64,000 nucleotides of DNA, taken from UBA10677 sp045532295 (GTDB lineage Bacteria; Bacillota; Clostridia; Christensenellales; Pumilibacteraceae). Each line of letters opens with the position of its first letter. Position 1 is the stretch's first letter. The notes under the pieces were generated by a model. It ran no database searches and was not told where the DNA came from. It worked only from the letters and a program-made list of their open reading frames with translations. The stretch lies in assembly GCA_045532295.1 (NCBI GenBank), contig JAZSFP010000016.1, positions 10,427-74,426 of the forward strand, in the 5' to 3' direction. The position numbers were made by a program, and so were the translations under genes. Below, in pieces: positions 1-8,755 of the stretch.

Positions 1-637
1 TACCATAGGTAAGTTCAGCGTAAATCTCGTCGGATATGACGATAAGGTTATGCTTAACTACTACCTTAGCAATTTCGTCAAGTTCCGCTTTACCCATAAC
101 TGCGCCCGTGGGGTTGTTAGGGTAAGGGAAAATGAGCGCTTTGGTTTTATCTGTGATTGCTTTTTCTAAACTTTCTGCGGTAAGTTTAAAGCCGTTGTCG
201 TCGGTTAGAGGTATTTCGCGAGCAACTCCGCCAACGAGCGAAACGTTAGGACAATAACTTACGTAAGAGGGCGAGGGAATTAGCACCTCTTCGCCAAAGT
301 CCACTACCGTTCTAAGCGCCATATCAATAGCCTCACTCGCCCCTATCGTAACGATAATTTCGTCGTGAGGATCGTACTTAAGAGCAAAACGGCGGGATAC
401 GTACCCACTGATTTGTTCTCTTAAGCCCATAAGTCCCGCGTTCGAGGTGTACTGCGTTTTGCCCGATTGAAGCGACTTAATTGCCGCGTCTCGCATCTCC
501 CACGGAGTTACGAAGTCGGGTTCGCCTACGCCTAACGATATGCAGTCTTCCATCGTTGCGGCAAGTTCAAAGAACTTTCTTATACCGCTTTGAGGCATTG
601 ATTTTACGCGCGGATTTAAGATTTCGTCGTAATTCAC
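1..637 (-). CDS. PLP-dependent class I/II aminotransferase (partial, C-terminus cut by window edge)
   Basis: The visible N-terminal 212 codons read as a fold-type I aminotransferase: an early G-E-P-D-F substrate-loop motif, then TSNAGL and LR.Q.S.Y, then FPYPNNPTG and SDEIYAEL, which are typical of the aspartate/aromatic aminotransferase family. It should transfer an amino group between an amino acid and a 2-oxo acid in the cytoplasm; the PLP lysine lies beyond the window. The likely start is a GTG at 637 whose last bases overlap the TGA stop of the Lrp gene, so the two are translationally coupled. It is the third gene of an aconitase-Lrp-aminotransferase operon. The substrate cannot be named from the part seen. 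Confidence 0.85.
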   Translation of the reverse strand, partial: MNYDEILNPRVKSMPQSGIRKFFELAATMEDCISLGVGEPDFVTPWEMRDAAIKSLQSGKTQYTSNAGLMGLREQISGYVSRRFALKYDPHDEIIVTIGASEAIDMALRTVVDFGEEVLIPSPSYVSYCPNVSLVGGVAREIPLTDDNGFKLTAESLEKAITDKTKALIFPYPNNPTGAVMGKAELDEIAKVVVKHNLIVISDEIYAELTYG

Positions 638-1122
638 GGCTGATAAACCAGTCTCTTTTCTTTATTTTTATCCAAGACAATTCCCTCGGTCTTGTATTTT
701 TTCAAAATGAAGTGAGTGGCGGTAGAAAGAACCTTATCAATACCCGAAAGTTTCTCGCTAACGAAACGCGCGGTATCACGCAAAGTTCTGCCTTCTACGA
801 ACACGGCAAGGTCGTACGCGCCCGACATAAGATAAACACTCTTAACTTCGTCGAACTGATAGATATACTCCGCTATCTCGTCAAAGCCCTTCTCTCTTAC
901 GGGAGAAACCTTAACTTCGATGAGCGCCTCAACGTAGTCTTTTGCGGTCTTTTCGTCGTTCACGATTGCGGTGTATTTAACGATGATACCCGCTTTTTCC
1001 ATCTTTGCGATAGCATCCTTAACTTCCTCTTCGCTTACGCCAAGAGTGTTCGCTATCGTTTTGTACTCCATCCTCGCGTCTTCTTTCAAAAGAGCAAGAA
1101 TATTCTCGTTCAATTTTTCCAT
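634..1122 (-). CDS. Lrp/AsnC family transcriptional regulator
   Basis: This 162-residue protein has an N-terminal winged helix-turn-helix (about residues 1-60, with TIANTLGVSEEEVKDAI as the recognition region) and a C-terminal RAM/ACT-like ligand-binding domain (about 65-145, with VYLMSGAYDLAVFVEG matching the family's G-x-Y-D core). Such proteins sense amino acids and control amino-acid metabolism genes. It starts 10 nt after the aconitase stop, preceded by AGGAG, and its stop overlaps the aminotransferase GTG. It probably controls this operon, with a ligand related to the aminotransferase substrate (inference). Confidence 0.9.
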   Translation of the reverse strand: MEKLNENILALLKEDARMEYKTIANTLGVSEEEVKDAIAKMEKAGIIVKYTAIVNDEKTAKDYVEALIEVKVSPVREKGFDEIAEYIYQFDEVKSVYLMSGAYDLAVFVEGRTLRDTARFVSEKLSGIDKVLSTATHFILKKYKTEGIVLDKNKEKRLVYQP

Positions 1123-1132
1123 ATTTTTCTCC

Positions 1133-3040
1133 TTATGCTTTCAAACTGTTAAGCACTCCACCCTTTAAGATGAAGTTACGCTGACGGTCGGTAAGGGGCA
1201 AGTCGCATACGATTTCACTATTCTTGGTTTTATTAAGAACCTTAACCGTTCCACCTGCTTTTACTTGCTCTACTGCGTTTTCGATAACGAGTTCGTCGCC
1301 CTGCTTAACGCTATCGTAGTCCGCCTCGTTTACGAAGGTAAGGGGTAAAATTCCGCTGTTGATAAGGTTATCACGGTGAATACGCGCAAACGATTTTGCA
1401 ATTACGCCCTTAATTCCAAGATAAAGGGGAACGAGCGCTGCGTGTTCACGGCTCGATCCTTGACCGTAGTTTCCACCCGCTACGATAAATCCACCGCCGT
1501 TTTCCTTTGCTCGAGCAGGGAAAGTGGGGTCTACGGGCTCAAGGCAATGCTCGGAAAGATAGGGGATATTCGAACGGTACGGAAGAAGTTTGGAGTTGGA
1601 GGGCATAATGTGGTCGGTAGTAATATTATCTTCCGCTACGATAAGCACTTTTCCGCTAACGGTGTCGGGAAGGGCTACGTTGAGGGGGAAAGGCTTAATG
1701 TTAGGTCCACGCTCAACGGTAATATCGGTAAAGTCCTCGGGCTTGAGGATAAGGTTGTCGTTAATATCGAACTTTTCGGGGAGAGTTACTTCGTAGCACT
1801 CTTCCTTGCTTGCGTCCACGAAGTGTCCGTAGAGCGCGGTGTACGCTGCGGTTTCAGGGCTAACGAGGTAAACGGACGCCGATTTCGTTCCACTACGAGC
1901 GTAGAAGTTACGGTTGAAGGTACGAACGGATACGGCGTTGTTCTTGGGGGATTGACCCATACCGATACAAGGACCGCAAGCGCACTCAAGCACTCTTGCT
2001 CCCGCCTCAATCATATCTGCAAGCGCACCGTTTCTTGCGAGCATTGCAAAAACTTGACGAGAACCGGGGCTAACGGTAAGGGAAACGGTGGGATCTACTT
2101 TCTTGCCTTTAAGAATTGCGGCAACCTTCATTAAGTCGCGATAAGAAGAGTTGGTGCAACTTCCGATGCAAACTTGGTCTACCTTAATATCGGTAAGTTC
2201 GCTCGCCTTTTTAACGTTGTCGGGCGAGTGAGGGCAAGCCACGAGGGGCTCGAGTTCAGAAAGGTTAATAACCACTTCTTCGTCGTATTGAGCGTTCTCG
2301 TCGGCAGAGAGGGGTTTGAAAACCTCTTCTCTACTCTGCGCCTTAAGGAAGGCGAGGGTTTGCTCGTCGGAGGGGAAGATAGAGGTCGTTGCGCCAAGTT
2401 CCGCGCCCATATTCGTAATGGTTGCGCGCTCGGGAACGGTAAGCGTTTTTACGCCTTCGCCACAGTACTCCATAACCTTACCTACTCCGCCTTTTACGGT
2501 AAGACGACGAAGAACTTCTAAGATTACGTCTTTTGCCGTAACGTTAGGTCTAAGCGCGCCGGTAAGTTCGATTTTAACCACTTTAGGCATAATGAGGTGG
2601 AGCGCTCCACCGCCCATTGCAACCGCTACGTCAAGTCCGCCCGCGCCGATTGCGAGCATACCAATACCACCTGCGGTGGGGGTATGGCTATCAGAACCGA
2701 TAAGCGTTTGACCGGGAACGCCAAAGCGTTCTACGTTGACTTGGTGGCAAATACCGTTACCGGGTTTAGACACGTAAATACCGTGCTTAAGGGCTACGGA
2801 TTGAATATACGCGTGATCGTCTGCGTTTTCAAAGCCCGACTGAATAGTGTTATGGTCTATGTACGCTACCGAGCGGAAAGTTTTAACCTTGTCGATACCA
2901 AGAGCCTCGAACTGAAGGTACGCCATAGTACCCGTCGAGTCTTGGGTAAGGGTTTGGTCAATACGGATTGCAATCTCTTCGCCGGCAATCATTTCGCCCG
3001 ATACAAGATGTTCTTTGATGATTTTTCGAGTTAAGTTCAT
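1133..3040 (-). CDS. acnA: Aconitate hydratase
   Basis: A 635-residue aconitase that interconverts citrate and isocitrate via cis-aconitate in the cytoplasm. The cubane cluster cysteines appear as CIGSCTNSS and CACGPCIGMG, and the swivel-domain motif GGNYGQGSSREHAA is near the C-terminus. A longer in-frame start at 3130 exists, but ATG 3040 is preceded by GAGGAG at good spacing and lies downstream of the promoter at 3090-3118, so 3040 is chosen. The length matches the shorter bacterial/mitochondrial-like clade rather than the roughly 900-residue AcnA type. It is the first gene of an operon with an Lrp regulator and an aminotransferase. Confidence 0.95.
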   Translation of the reverse strand: MNLTRKIIKEHLVSGEMIAGEEIAIRIDQTLTQDSTGTMAYLQFEALGIDKVKTFRSVAYIDHNTIQSGFENADDHAYIQSVALKHGIYVSKPGNGICHQVNVERFGVPGQTLIGSDSHTPTAGGIGMLAIGAGGLDVAVAMGGGALHLIMPKVVKIELTGALRPNVTAKDVILEVLRRLTVKGGVGKVMEYCGEGVKTLTVPERATITNMGAELGATTSIFPSDEQTLAFLKAQSREEVFKPLSADENAQYDEEVVINLSELEPLVACPHSPDNVKKASELTDIKVDQVCIGSCTNSSYRDLMKVAAILKGKKVDPTVSLTVSPGSRQVFAMLARNGALADMIEAGARVLECACGPCIGMGQSPKNNAVSVRTFNRNFYARSGTKSASVYLVSPETAAYTALYGHFVDASKEECYEVTLPEKFDINDNLILKPEDFTDITVERGPNIKPFPLNVALPDTVSGKVLIVAEDNITTDHIMPSNSKLLPYRSNIPYLSEHCLEPVDPTFPARAKENGGGFIVAGGNYGQGSSREHAALVPLYLGIKGVIAKSFARIHRDNLINSGILPLTFVNEADYDSVKQGDELVIENAVEQVKAGGTVKVLNKTKNSEIVCDLPLTDRQRNFILKGGVLNSLKA

Positions 3041-3089
3041 AGTGGTCTCCTCGTTTCGCTTTACGCGTCTAAAGTATAATAATACATAT

Positions 3090-3118
3090 ATTGTAAAGAT
3101 TTTATAGGCTTTTGTCAA
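3090..3118 (-). promoter_or_regulatory. Promoter of the aconitase operon
   Basis: On the minus strand TTGACA and TACAAT are separated by 17 bp. The predicted start lies about 40 nt before ATG 3040, leaving room for the GAGGAG ribosome binding site. Confidence 0.75.
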
Positions 3119-3166
3119 TCTTATGAGCACAAAAATGAAAAAAATTGATATATTCGCTCGTTTTAC

Positions 3167-3195
3167 TTGAAAAATTCGCCCGTTTAGTATATACT
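3167..3195 (+). promoter_or_regulatory. Promoter for the gene at 3202, spaced for a leaderless mRNA
   Basis: TTGAAA (3167-3172), a 17-bp spacer and TATACT (3190-3195). Only 6 nt separate the -10 box from ATG 3202, so transcription should begin at or next to the A of the start codon. No SD sequence is present. Confidence 0.7.
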
Positions 3196-3201
3196 AATGG
3201 T

Positions 3202-3486
3202 ATGAAATTCTGGCTTAAGACAATGCTCGGCGAGAAAATTACCGCCGACGGAATATTAGAACTTGACGGCGCGGTTACCGTGGACACGCTCTCGGCGTTT
3301 TTACACGATAAACTTCTCGACTATGATTTGCCTACGCCCGTTATTCTTCCTCTACATATTAACAAACTAAAATCGTTCTCCGTCGTTCGCTTTAAGCGAG
3401 ACGATTTCGTGGAAAATACTGATTTTGACGTTATGGTTTTAGAAGTTCTTAAAGAAGAAAAAAAGCAAAAAAGTTACTACTATTGA
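3202..3486 (+). CDS. Small conserved-looking protein of unknown function
   Basis: A 94-residue soluble protein beginning MKFWLKTMLG, with no signal peptide or membrane segment and a lysine/tyrosine-rich tail. I do not recognise a domain. The in-frame start upstream at 3145 overlaps the -35 region, so ATG 3202, just after a consensus promoter, is the better choice. It is divergent from aconitase and convergent with the SNF2 helicase gene, and forms its own transcription unit. The likely leaderless start is its oddest feature. Confidence 0.6.
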   Translation: MKFWLKTMLGEKITADGILELDGAVTVDTLSAFLHDKLLDYDLPTPVILPLHINKLKSFSVVRFKRDDFVENTDFDVMVLEVLKEEKKQKSYYY

Positions 3487-3520
3487 CGCAAAAAAACGCA
3501 TACGGTTATTAAATTTCAAA

Positions 3521-3550
3521 ACACACGATCAAAACGACCGTGTGTTTTTT
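3521..3550. terminator. Terminator between the 3202 gene and the SNF2 gene
   Basis: ACACACG pairs with CGTGTGT around a short interrupted stem, followed by TTTTTT on the plus strand. It ends the plus-strand gene and may also serve the convergent helicase gene. Confidence 0.65.
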
Positions 3551-3551
3551 C

Positions 3552-6500
3552 TTATTCGTTAAGAAGCGCGAGAATTTCTTTAAGGTCGTTATTTTTACCA
3601 ACGACGAGAGACGATAATGCTTTTTTCTTTTCTTGGAGGAGCATAATTTTCTCCTCTAAACTGTCTTTTGCAACGAGTTTATAAACTTGAACGGATTTCT
3701 TTTGCCCCATACGATAGGCCCTATCGGTTGCTTGGTTCATCACCGATTCGTTCCACCACGGGTCGTAGTGAATTACTACGTCAGCGCCGGTAAGGTTTAT
3801 GCCCGTTCCGCCCGCCTTAAGCGATATCAAGAAAACTTTAACGTCGTTTTCGTTAAACTTACTTATAAGGCGCATACGCTCAGCCTTAGGCGTGTCGCCC
3901 TTAAGCACGTAGTGGGATATTCCCTCTTCCATAAGCCTTGCTTGAATTACTGAGAGCATACCCGTAAACTGTGAAAAAAGCAGTATTTTATGACCGCCTT
4001 CCGACGCCGTTTTAACGAGTTCCATACAAGCGTCCATCTTTGCCGACGAACCGCTATACTCGGGGTAAACAAGTTTAGGTTCGCAACAGATTTGGCGAAG
4101 TTTAGTGAGCATACTAAGTACCACCACTTTGCTCATATCAGGAGTAGAAATCATACTGCCCTTTATAAGCGAGAGGTTCGCGTCGTACAGTTCGCGCTGT
4201 TCCTTTTCCATAGGCGTACGCATTATAATCTCCGTTTTGGGCGGAAGTTCAGTTAGTACTTCAGACTTTAATCTTCTTAAAATAAAGGGCTGAACGATGC
4301 GTTTAAGTCTTTCCGCTACGCTTTTATCCCCTCTTACCACTTCACTCTCGTACTCATCACGGAAATGAGAATACGAACCAAGGTATCCCGGCATTATAAA
4401 GTCGAATATCGACCATAATTCCCCAAGATTATTCTCGATAGGCGTTCCGGTAAGCGCGAAACGATGACGAGCGTCAAGCGTTTTAACAGCCATTGAGTTC
4501 TTAGTTTCGGGATTCTTTATGAGTTGAGCCTCGTCGGCTATTGCGTAGTCGAACTTGATATCCTTATAAAGTTCCCAGTCTCTTCTAAGAAGGTCGTACG
4601 AAGTTATCGTTAAGTCGTAATCTTTGACCGTTTTAATAAGTTCTGCGCGCTCTAAAGCGTTGCCCATTACGATTAAAGTTTTAATCGAGGGCGCAAACTT
4701 TTCCACTTCGCTTTGCCAGTTAAGCATAAGCGTAGTAGGACACACTATGATTGCTCTTGATTTTTCACTAACGAGCAAAGCGAGGGCTTGGAGGGATTTA
4801 CCAAGACCCATATCGTCGGCAAGAATACCGCCAAAGCCGTTACTCTTTAACGATTTTAGCCAGTGATAACCCGTTTTTTGATAATTACGCATTATCTTTT
4901 GGAGAGAAACGGGCACTTCTTCGTCGGAGTTTTCCGCGCCTTCGAGCGATTTTATAAGGGACTTAAACGCTCCGTCGCGGTCGAGCGTGAAAAATCCGCG
5001 TTTGAGTTCGTTATAGGCAAATGGCGCGTAATATTTTGGAAGAGTTAAAGTGCTTTCTTCCGCTTTCGCAACCGCTAAAATTTCGCCAAGCGCCATAATA
5101 GAACTGTCTTCAAGACTGACGAATCCTCCGCCAAGACGAACGTAGCGTTTCTTTTCGCGATACGCTTTAAGTATTTCGGCAATCTCGCTCTGAGTATAAC
5201 CCTCTGCGGTAATATCAAGATTAAGCAAATCGGTAGAAAGGCGCACCCCCACGTGAAGACGAGGCGGTTTCCTTACGGTAACGCTCTTCATACTCTCTTC
5301 CATAAACACTTCCGCGTAACAGAAAAGTTCTTTCACTCCCTCCGTTAAAAACACGAACAGTTCTTCCTCGTCGCTTATAACGAGGTCGGGATAGCGAGAA
5401 ATATACTTTAAGAGTACGCCTCTTAGCGCGTTCTCCGTTTCCCAGTCGCGCACGAAGTCTCCGCTCGTCATCTCGCTAAAGAGGTCAACGGGCGTTTCGT
5501 CGTAACTTGCTTTAACGGTAAGTCGCACTCCCCCCTCTTCCGCGTCAATATAAACGCTTGCAGTTAGGGGCGCAGCCTCGTAAACCGAAAGATCCACTCC
5601 GTTGCTTTCCGTTTCCACGAACGCGCCTATCGGACAAAGCACTCCGTTGTAGAACGCGGACATATCGCTTTCGGAAACGAATAGCGTTCTTTTAACCGCT
5701 AAAGTTTGGAAAAAAGCGCATACGGTATCGTAAAATTCGTTCGTTATCCTAAAAATTCGTTCGTCAACGAGAGCGTACTTATAGTCCTTTCCTTCGATAA
5801 ATCTAAAGTCGGGTTGAGTAAGGGAGACGGAATATCCGTCGTCTTCTTTTTGTACTTTAATTTTAATGGGCAAGGGCGAAGTAAAGGGCGCGACTAACAC
5901 GAGGTCGCTCTTACCCAAGTGGATAAGCGAACCCTCGTATAGCGCAAAGAAGTCGTCGATATCGCCGTAAGAGAGACGGAGTTCGTCCTTAAAACGCATA
6001 AAGTTGCCGTCAAACTGCACTTTTTCATTGTAACATTTACGCACGAAGTCTATAAGTTTTTGACTGTTTTCAGTAAAACTGCTCGGCGTGTGATAAAGTT
6101 CAAGGTCTACGCCGTATCTTCTATAACCGCACGAGGCGAGCGAGGACACGAAATCCGACAAATCCTTGAGAACATACTGCTTTTTTGCGCCCAAGGTAAA
6201 ACGAAGGGACACGAAGTCGCCAAGTTCAAGATAGGGAACGAGTTCGGTTAACACTCCGTCCGCCTTTATTAAACGACGATGTTTGCGTTTATTGTACTCG
6301 GATATTAGCGAGAGCGCGCCTGCGTCCGTTTTTTTGACCGTTACCGCGCCCATAGAGGAAGTAGGATTACGCTCTTCAAAGGAAAGAGCCGTTGCTACGA
6401 TATGGCGACAAGGTCCGCTTGCAAGCGAAAAACCGTCGCAGTCGCACGAATAATCGTAAAGACCGCCCTGCTCGTCAAAACAGATTGAACAGTTATATTC

Positions 6501-6653
6501 TCTATCGCCCGATACTTTCGCAGACACCGTGAACTTGCCGTCAACGGTTGCCGTCGTTATGCTTTTAACTTTATTGTCGTAATAGCGTCTTTTGCCGGAG
6601 GCAAAAACGCTACCCTGAGCCTCGTTATAGATTGCGTCAAAATCGAAAAACAT
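3552..6653 (-). CDS. SWIM zinc-finger SNF2-family helicase
   Basis: A 1033-residue protein. A SWIM zinc finger lies at about residues 65-90 (SCDCDGF then GPCRHIV, i.e. CxC...CxH), followed by a long unassigned middle region, the SNF2 ATPase core (Walker A DDMGLGKS near 615, Walker B-like DEAQ near 707, ALTGTPIENNLGELWS) and a C-terminal helicase lobe (HYDPWWN, QATDRAYRMGQ). The family hydrolyses ATP to remodel protein-nucleic acid complexes; the bacterial role is poorly defined. Its own promoter (TTGAAA-17-TATAAT, 6681-6709) and an AAGGAG site precede ATG 6653. It is monocistronic. Confidence 0.93.
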   Translation of the reverse strand: MFFDFDAIYNEAQGSVFASGKRRYYDNKVKSITTATVDGKFTVSAKVSGDREYNCSICFDEQGGLYDYSCDCDGFSLASGPCRHIVATALSFEERNPTSSMGAVTVKKTDAGALSLISEYNKRKHRRLIKADGVLTELVPYLELGDFVSLRFTLGAKKQYVLKDLSDFVSSLASCGYRRYGVDLELYHTPSSFTENSQKLIDFVRKCYNEKVQFDGNFMRFKDELRLSYGDIDDFFALYEGSLIHLGKSDLVLVAPFTSPLPIKIKVQKEDDGYSVSLTQPDFRFIEGKDYKYALVDERIFRITNEFYDTVCAFFQTLAVKRTLFVSESDMSAFYNGVLCPIGAFVETESNGVDLSVYEAAPLTASVYIDAEEGGVRLTVKASYDETPVDLFSEMTSGDFVRDWETENALRGVLLKYISRYPDLVISDEEELFVFLTEGVKELFCYAEVFMEESMKSVTVRKPPRLHVGVRLSTDLLNLDITAEGYTQSEIAEILKAYREKKRYVRLGGGFVSLEDSSIMALGEILAVAKAEESTLTLPKYYAPFAYNELKRGFFTLDRDGAFKSLIKSLEGAENSDEEVPVSLQKIMRNYQKTGYHWLKSLKSNGFGGILADDMGLGKSLQALALLVSEKSRAIIVCPTTLMLNWQSEVEKFAPSIKTLIVMGNALERAELIKTVKDYDLTITSYDLLRRDWELYKDIKFDYAIADEAQLIKNPETKNSMAVKTLDARHRFALTGTPIENNLGELWSIFDFIMPGYLGSYSHFRDEYESEVVRGDKSVAERLKRIVQPFILRRLKSEVLTELPPKTEIIMRTPMEKEQRELYDANLSLIKGSMISTPDMSKVVVLSMLTKLRQICCEPKLVYPEYSGSSAKMDACMELVKTASEGGHKILLFSQFTGMLSVIQARLMEEGISHYVLKGDTPKAERMRLISKFNENDVKVFLISLKAGGTGINLTGADVVIHYDPWWNESVMNQATDRAYRMGQKKSVQVYKLVAKDSLEEKIMLLQEKKKALSSLVVGKNNDLKEILALLNE

Positions 6654-6680
6654 TGTATTCTCTCCTTTTTGCGAACCTTT

Positions 6681-6709
6681 ATTATAGCATAAAATTAAAA
6701 AAATTTCAA
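6681..6709 (-). promoter_or_regulatory. Promoter of the SNF2 helicase gene
   Basis: On the minus strand TTGAAA and TATAAT are 17 bp apart, and the leader to ATG 6653 contains AAGGAGAG. Confidence 0.75.
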
Positions 6710-6758
6710 TGATTTTCCTCTCAAAAACACGCTTTTTAAAAATATTTTACTCATTTAA

Positions 6759-6787
6759 TTGACTAAGTGCGCGTAAAAGCGTATAAT
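6759..6787 (+). promoter_or_regulatory. Promoter of the mgtE leader transcript
   Basis: TTGACT (6759-6764), 17 bp, TATAAT (6782-6787). The predicted start near 6794 leaves an untranslated leader of about 200 nt before mgtE, long enough for regulation. Confidence 0.8.
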
Positions 6788-6793
6788 AATGGT

Positions 6794-6992
6794 AGAAATG
6801 GCAGTCCTTTGTAATTATGCGGACTGACTACTAAAAACAGGAGGACGAAAGCAATGAACGCCCAAGGCGTAAACGGCGACGGTCAACCGCCCAGTATTAA
6901 GCGTTTCGGTAAGAATTGCTTTCTTCCCGAAACGAAATAAGCGGTCGATTTTTGCCACGGCAACTTAGCGGTTGCGTGCTTATAATCGAATA
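6794..6992 (+). promoter_or_regulatory. Structured mgtE leader, candidate Mg2+-responsive element
   Basis: The leader holds a CAGTCC/GGACTG hairpin, an upstream ORF with a near-perfect SD (6854-6940), and an 8-bp perfect stem CGTTTCGG (6902-6909) with CCGAAACG (6927-6934) inside the end of that ORF. GCAAC/GTTGC pairs just before mgtE. I could not match it to the M-box (ykoK) consensus that usually controls mgtE in Bacillota. mgtE has no clear SD, so the leader or upstream translation may control its initiation. The regulatory role is inference. Confidence 0.5.
6854..6940 (+). CDS. Candidate 28-residue leader peptide upstream of mgtE
   Basis: The ORF begins ATG at 6854, preceded by AGGAGG with 8 nt spacing, the best SD in the region, and ends TAA at 6940. 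The peptide is basic and contains a Pro-Pro pair (residues 12-13). Its last third overlaps an 8-bp perfect stem. Proline-rich leader peptides ahead of Mg2+ transporter genes in enterobacteria (MgtL, MgtP) sense Mg2+ through ribosome behaviour; a similar role is inferred, not shown. It could instead be a chance ORF within a structured RNA. Confidence 0.5.
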   Translation: MNAQGVNGDGQPPSIKRFGKNCFLPETK

Positions 6993-8675
6993 ATGAATAA
7001 CGAATTTTTGAAAAATCTCTTGCTTGCTACCTCGTACGAGGAACTTGCGGAGAAACTTAACGAAATGCCAGACGAGGGCGTTAAGGAGTTTATCCTCACG
7101 CTTTCAGACGACGAACTTCGTAATTTTTGTCGCGGAACGGACAGCGAGTTTACCGCGACTCTTTTGGTGCGCGTTGACGACCCCTCTCTTCAAGAGCGCA
7201 TAATCGGGCTACTAAACGACGAACAACTTGAAACGGTTATGGAAGAGGTAACGCTTGAAGATACTATTGACATAATCGAGGATCTACCTACCGAAATCGT
7301 CGTGCGTATTGCCGAAGACGAAGAAATCTTGCAACTTATCGAGGAGCGTAATTTTAAGGTTTTAAAGCCTTTGCTCGCCTCTCTTAACCCCACGTATATA
7401 GCAGAAATTTTTGAAAGCGTACCAAAAGAAGACGTTGCGCTTATTTTCCGTTTACTGCCCAAAGAACTCGCCGCCGATACTTTCGTCGAACTTGATAGCG
7501 ATAACAAGAAAACGCTTATTAAACTTATGAACGACCGCGAACTTAAAGCGATGATGGACGAACTTTTCCTCGACGATACGGTAGACCTTATTGAAGAAAT
7601 GCCTGCAAACGTCGTTAAGCGTATCATCGCTCAATCGGACGCAGAGACGAGAGGGTATATTAACGAACTTCTCAAGTACCCCCGTGATAGCGCAGGCAGT
7701 ATTATGACGATTGAGTTCGTTTCGCTCTCTTCTTCTATGACGGTAGCAGACGCGCTTGGCAAAATTCGTCGCCAGGGCGTAGACAAAGAAACGATTTATA
7801 CTATGTACGTTACGGGCGAGCGCAAAAAACTTATCGGTATCGTTTCCGCTAAAGACGTGCTCCTCGCCTCCCCCGACGCGCTTATCGGCGATATTATGGA
7901 AGATAACCCTATCTACGTCGACACTCTTACTGACAAAGAAGAAGTTGCTCGTCAAATCGCAAAGTACGGCTTTTTGGCAATGCCCGTCGTTGATAGCGAA
8001 CAAAGAATAGTTGGTATCGTAACGGTAGACGACGCAATGGTCGTTCTTCAGGAAGAGAATACCGAAGATATTGCGAAGATGAACGCAGTAACGCCTTCCG
8101 ATAAGCCCTATCTTAAAACGGGAGTTTTCAGTATTTTCCTTAACCGCTTGCCCTGGCTCGTACTTTTAATGGTATCCGCTACTTTTACTGGATTTATTAT
8201 CTCGGCTAACGAGGCAACTCTCAATATGGACGTTTACGGAATTATCCTCACCGCTTGTATCCCTATGCTTATGGGAACGGGCGGTAACGCAGGTTCGCAA
8301 GCGTCGGCGATGATTATTCGCGGAATAGCCCTTGACGAAATAGAGTTTAAGGATATTTTCAAAGTCGTGTGGAAAGAAATTAGAGTTTCTATTTTGCTCG
8401 GCGCAGTGTTAGCGGTTGCTTGCTTTATTAAACTTATGCTCGTCGATACGCTTTGGGCGGTAGAGGGTGGTATGCTCGTTGCTCTCGTCGTTTGTCTTTC
8501 CCTTTACGCTACGGTAATAATCGCTAAACTTATCGGCGCAATTTTGCCTCTTCTTGCTAAACTTTGCCACCTCGACCCTGCGGTCGTAGCGTCGCCTTTC
8601 ATTACTACGATCGTTGACGTTCTCTCGCTTACTATCTACTGTTTCTTTGCTATTACTTTGCTTGGAACGTTATAA
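6993..8675 (+). CDS. mgtE: Magnesium transporter MgtE
   Basis: About 560 residues: an N-terminal superhelical MgtE_N domain with repeated acidic helices (residues 1-130 and on), a CBS-domain pair (about 190-320) acting as a Mg2+ sensor, and a C-terminal five-helix membrane domain from about 375, including the pore motif GTGGNAGSQ. It imports Mg2+ as a homodimer. ATG 6993 is chosen; an in-frame TTG at 6972 is possible. Neither has a convincing SD, which suggests dependence on the leader described above. A strong terminator follows. Confidence 0.95.
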   Translation: MNNEFLKNLLLATSYEELAEKLNEMPDEGVKEFILTLSDDELRNFCRGTDSEFTATLLVRVDDPSLQERIIGLLNDEQLETVMEEVTLEDTIDIIEDLPTEIVVRIAEDEEILQLIEERNFKVLKPLLASLNPTYIAEIFESVPKEDVALIFRLLPKELAADTFVELDSDNKKTLIKLMNDRELKAMMDELFLDDTVDLIEEMPANVVKRIIAQSDAETRGYINELLKYPRDSAGSIMTIEFVSLSSSMTVADALGKIRRQGVDKETIYTMYVTGERKKLIGIVSAKDVLLASPDALIGDIMEDNPIYVDTLTDKEEVARQIAKYGFLAMPVVDSEQRIVGIVTVDDAMVVLQEENTEDIAKMNAVTPSDKPYLKTGVFSIFLNRLPWLVLLMVSATFTGFIISANEATLNMDVYGIILTACIPMLMGTGGNAGSQASAMIIRGIALDEIEFKDIFKVVWKEIRVSILLGAVLAVACFIKLMLVDTLWAVEGGMLVALVVCLSLYATVIIAKLIGAILPLLAKLCHLDPAVVASPFITTIVDVLSLTIYCFFAITLLGTL

Positions 8676-8713
8676 AAATCCACTACCGTATTAAAAATTT
8701 TATTACAAAAACA

Positions 8714-8745
8714 AAAAGAGCAAGCGCACGGCTTGCTCTTTTTTA
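8714..8745 (+). terminator. Terminator after mgtE
   Basis: AAAGAGCAAGC pairs with GCTTGCTCTTT around a 4-nt loop, followed by T residues. It is symmetrical enough to act on both strands between mgtE and lacZ. Confidence 0.85.
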
Positions 8746-8755
8746 TTGCTTGTTA

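Noticed and set aside
6794..6992. M-box (ykoK) Mg2+ riboswitch
   Set aside because: The conserved core around GGTGAGGCTCC and the GCTGCTGCCC segment are not found; only hairpins and a translated ORF are visible.
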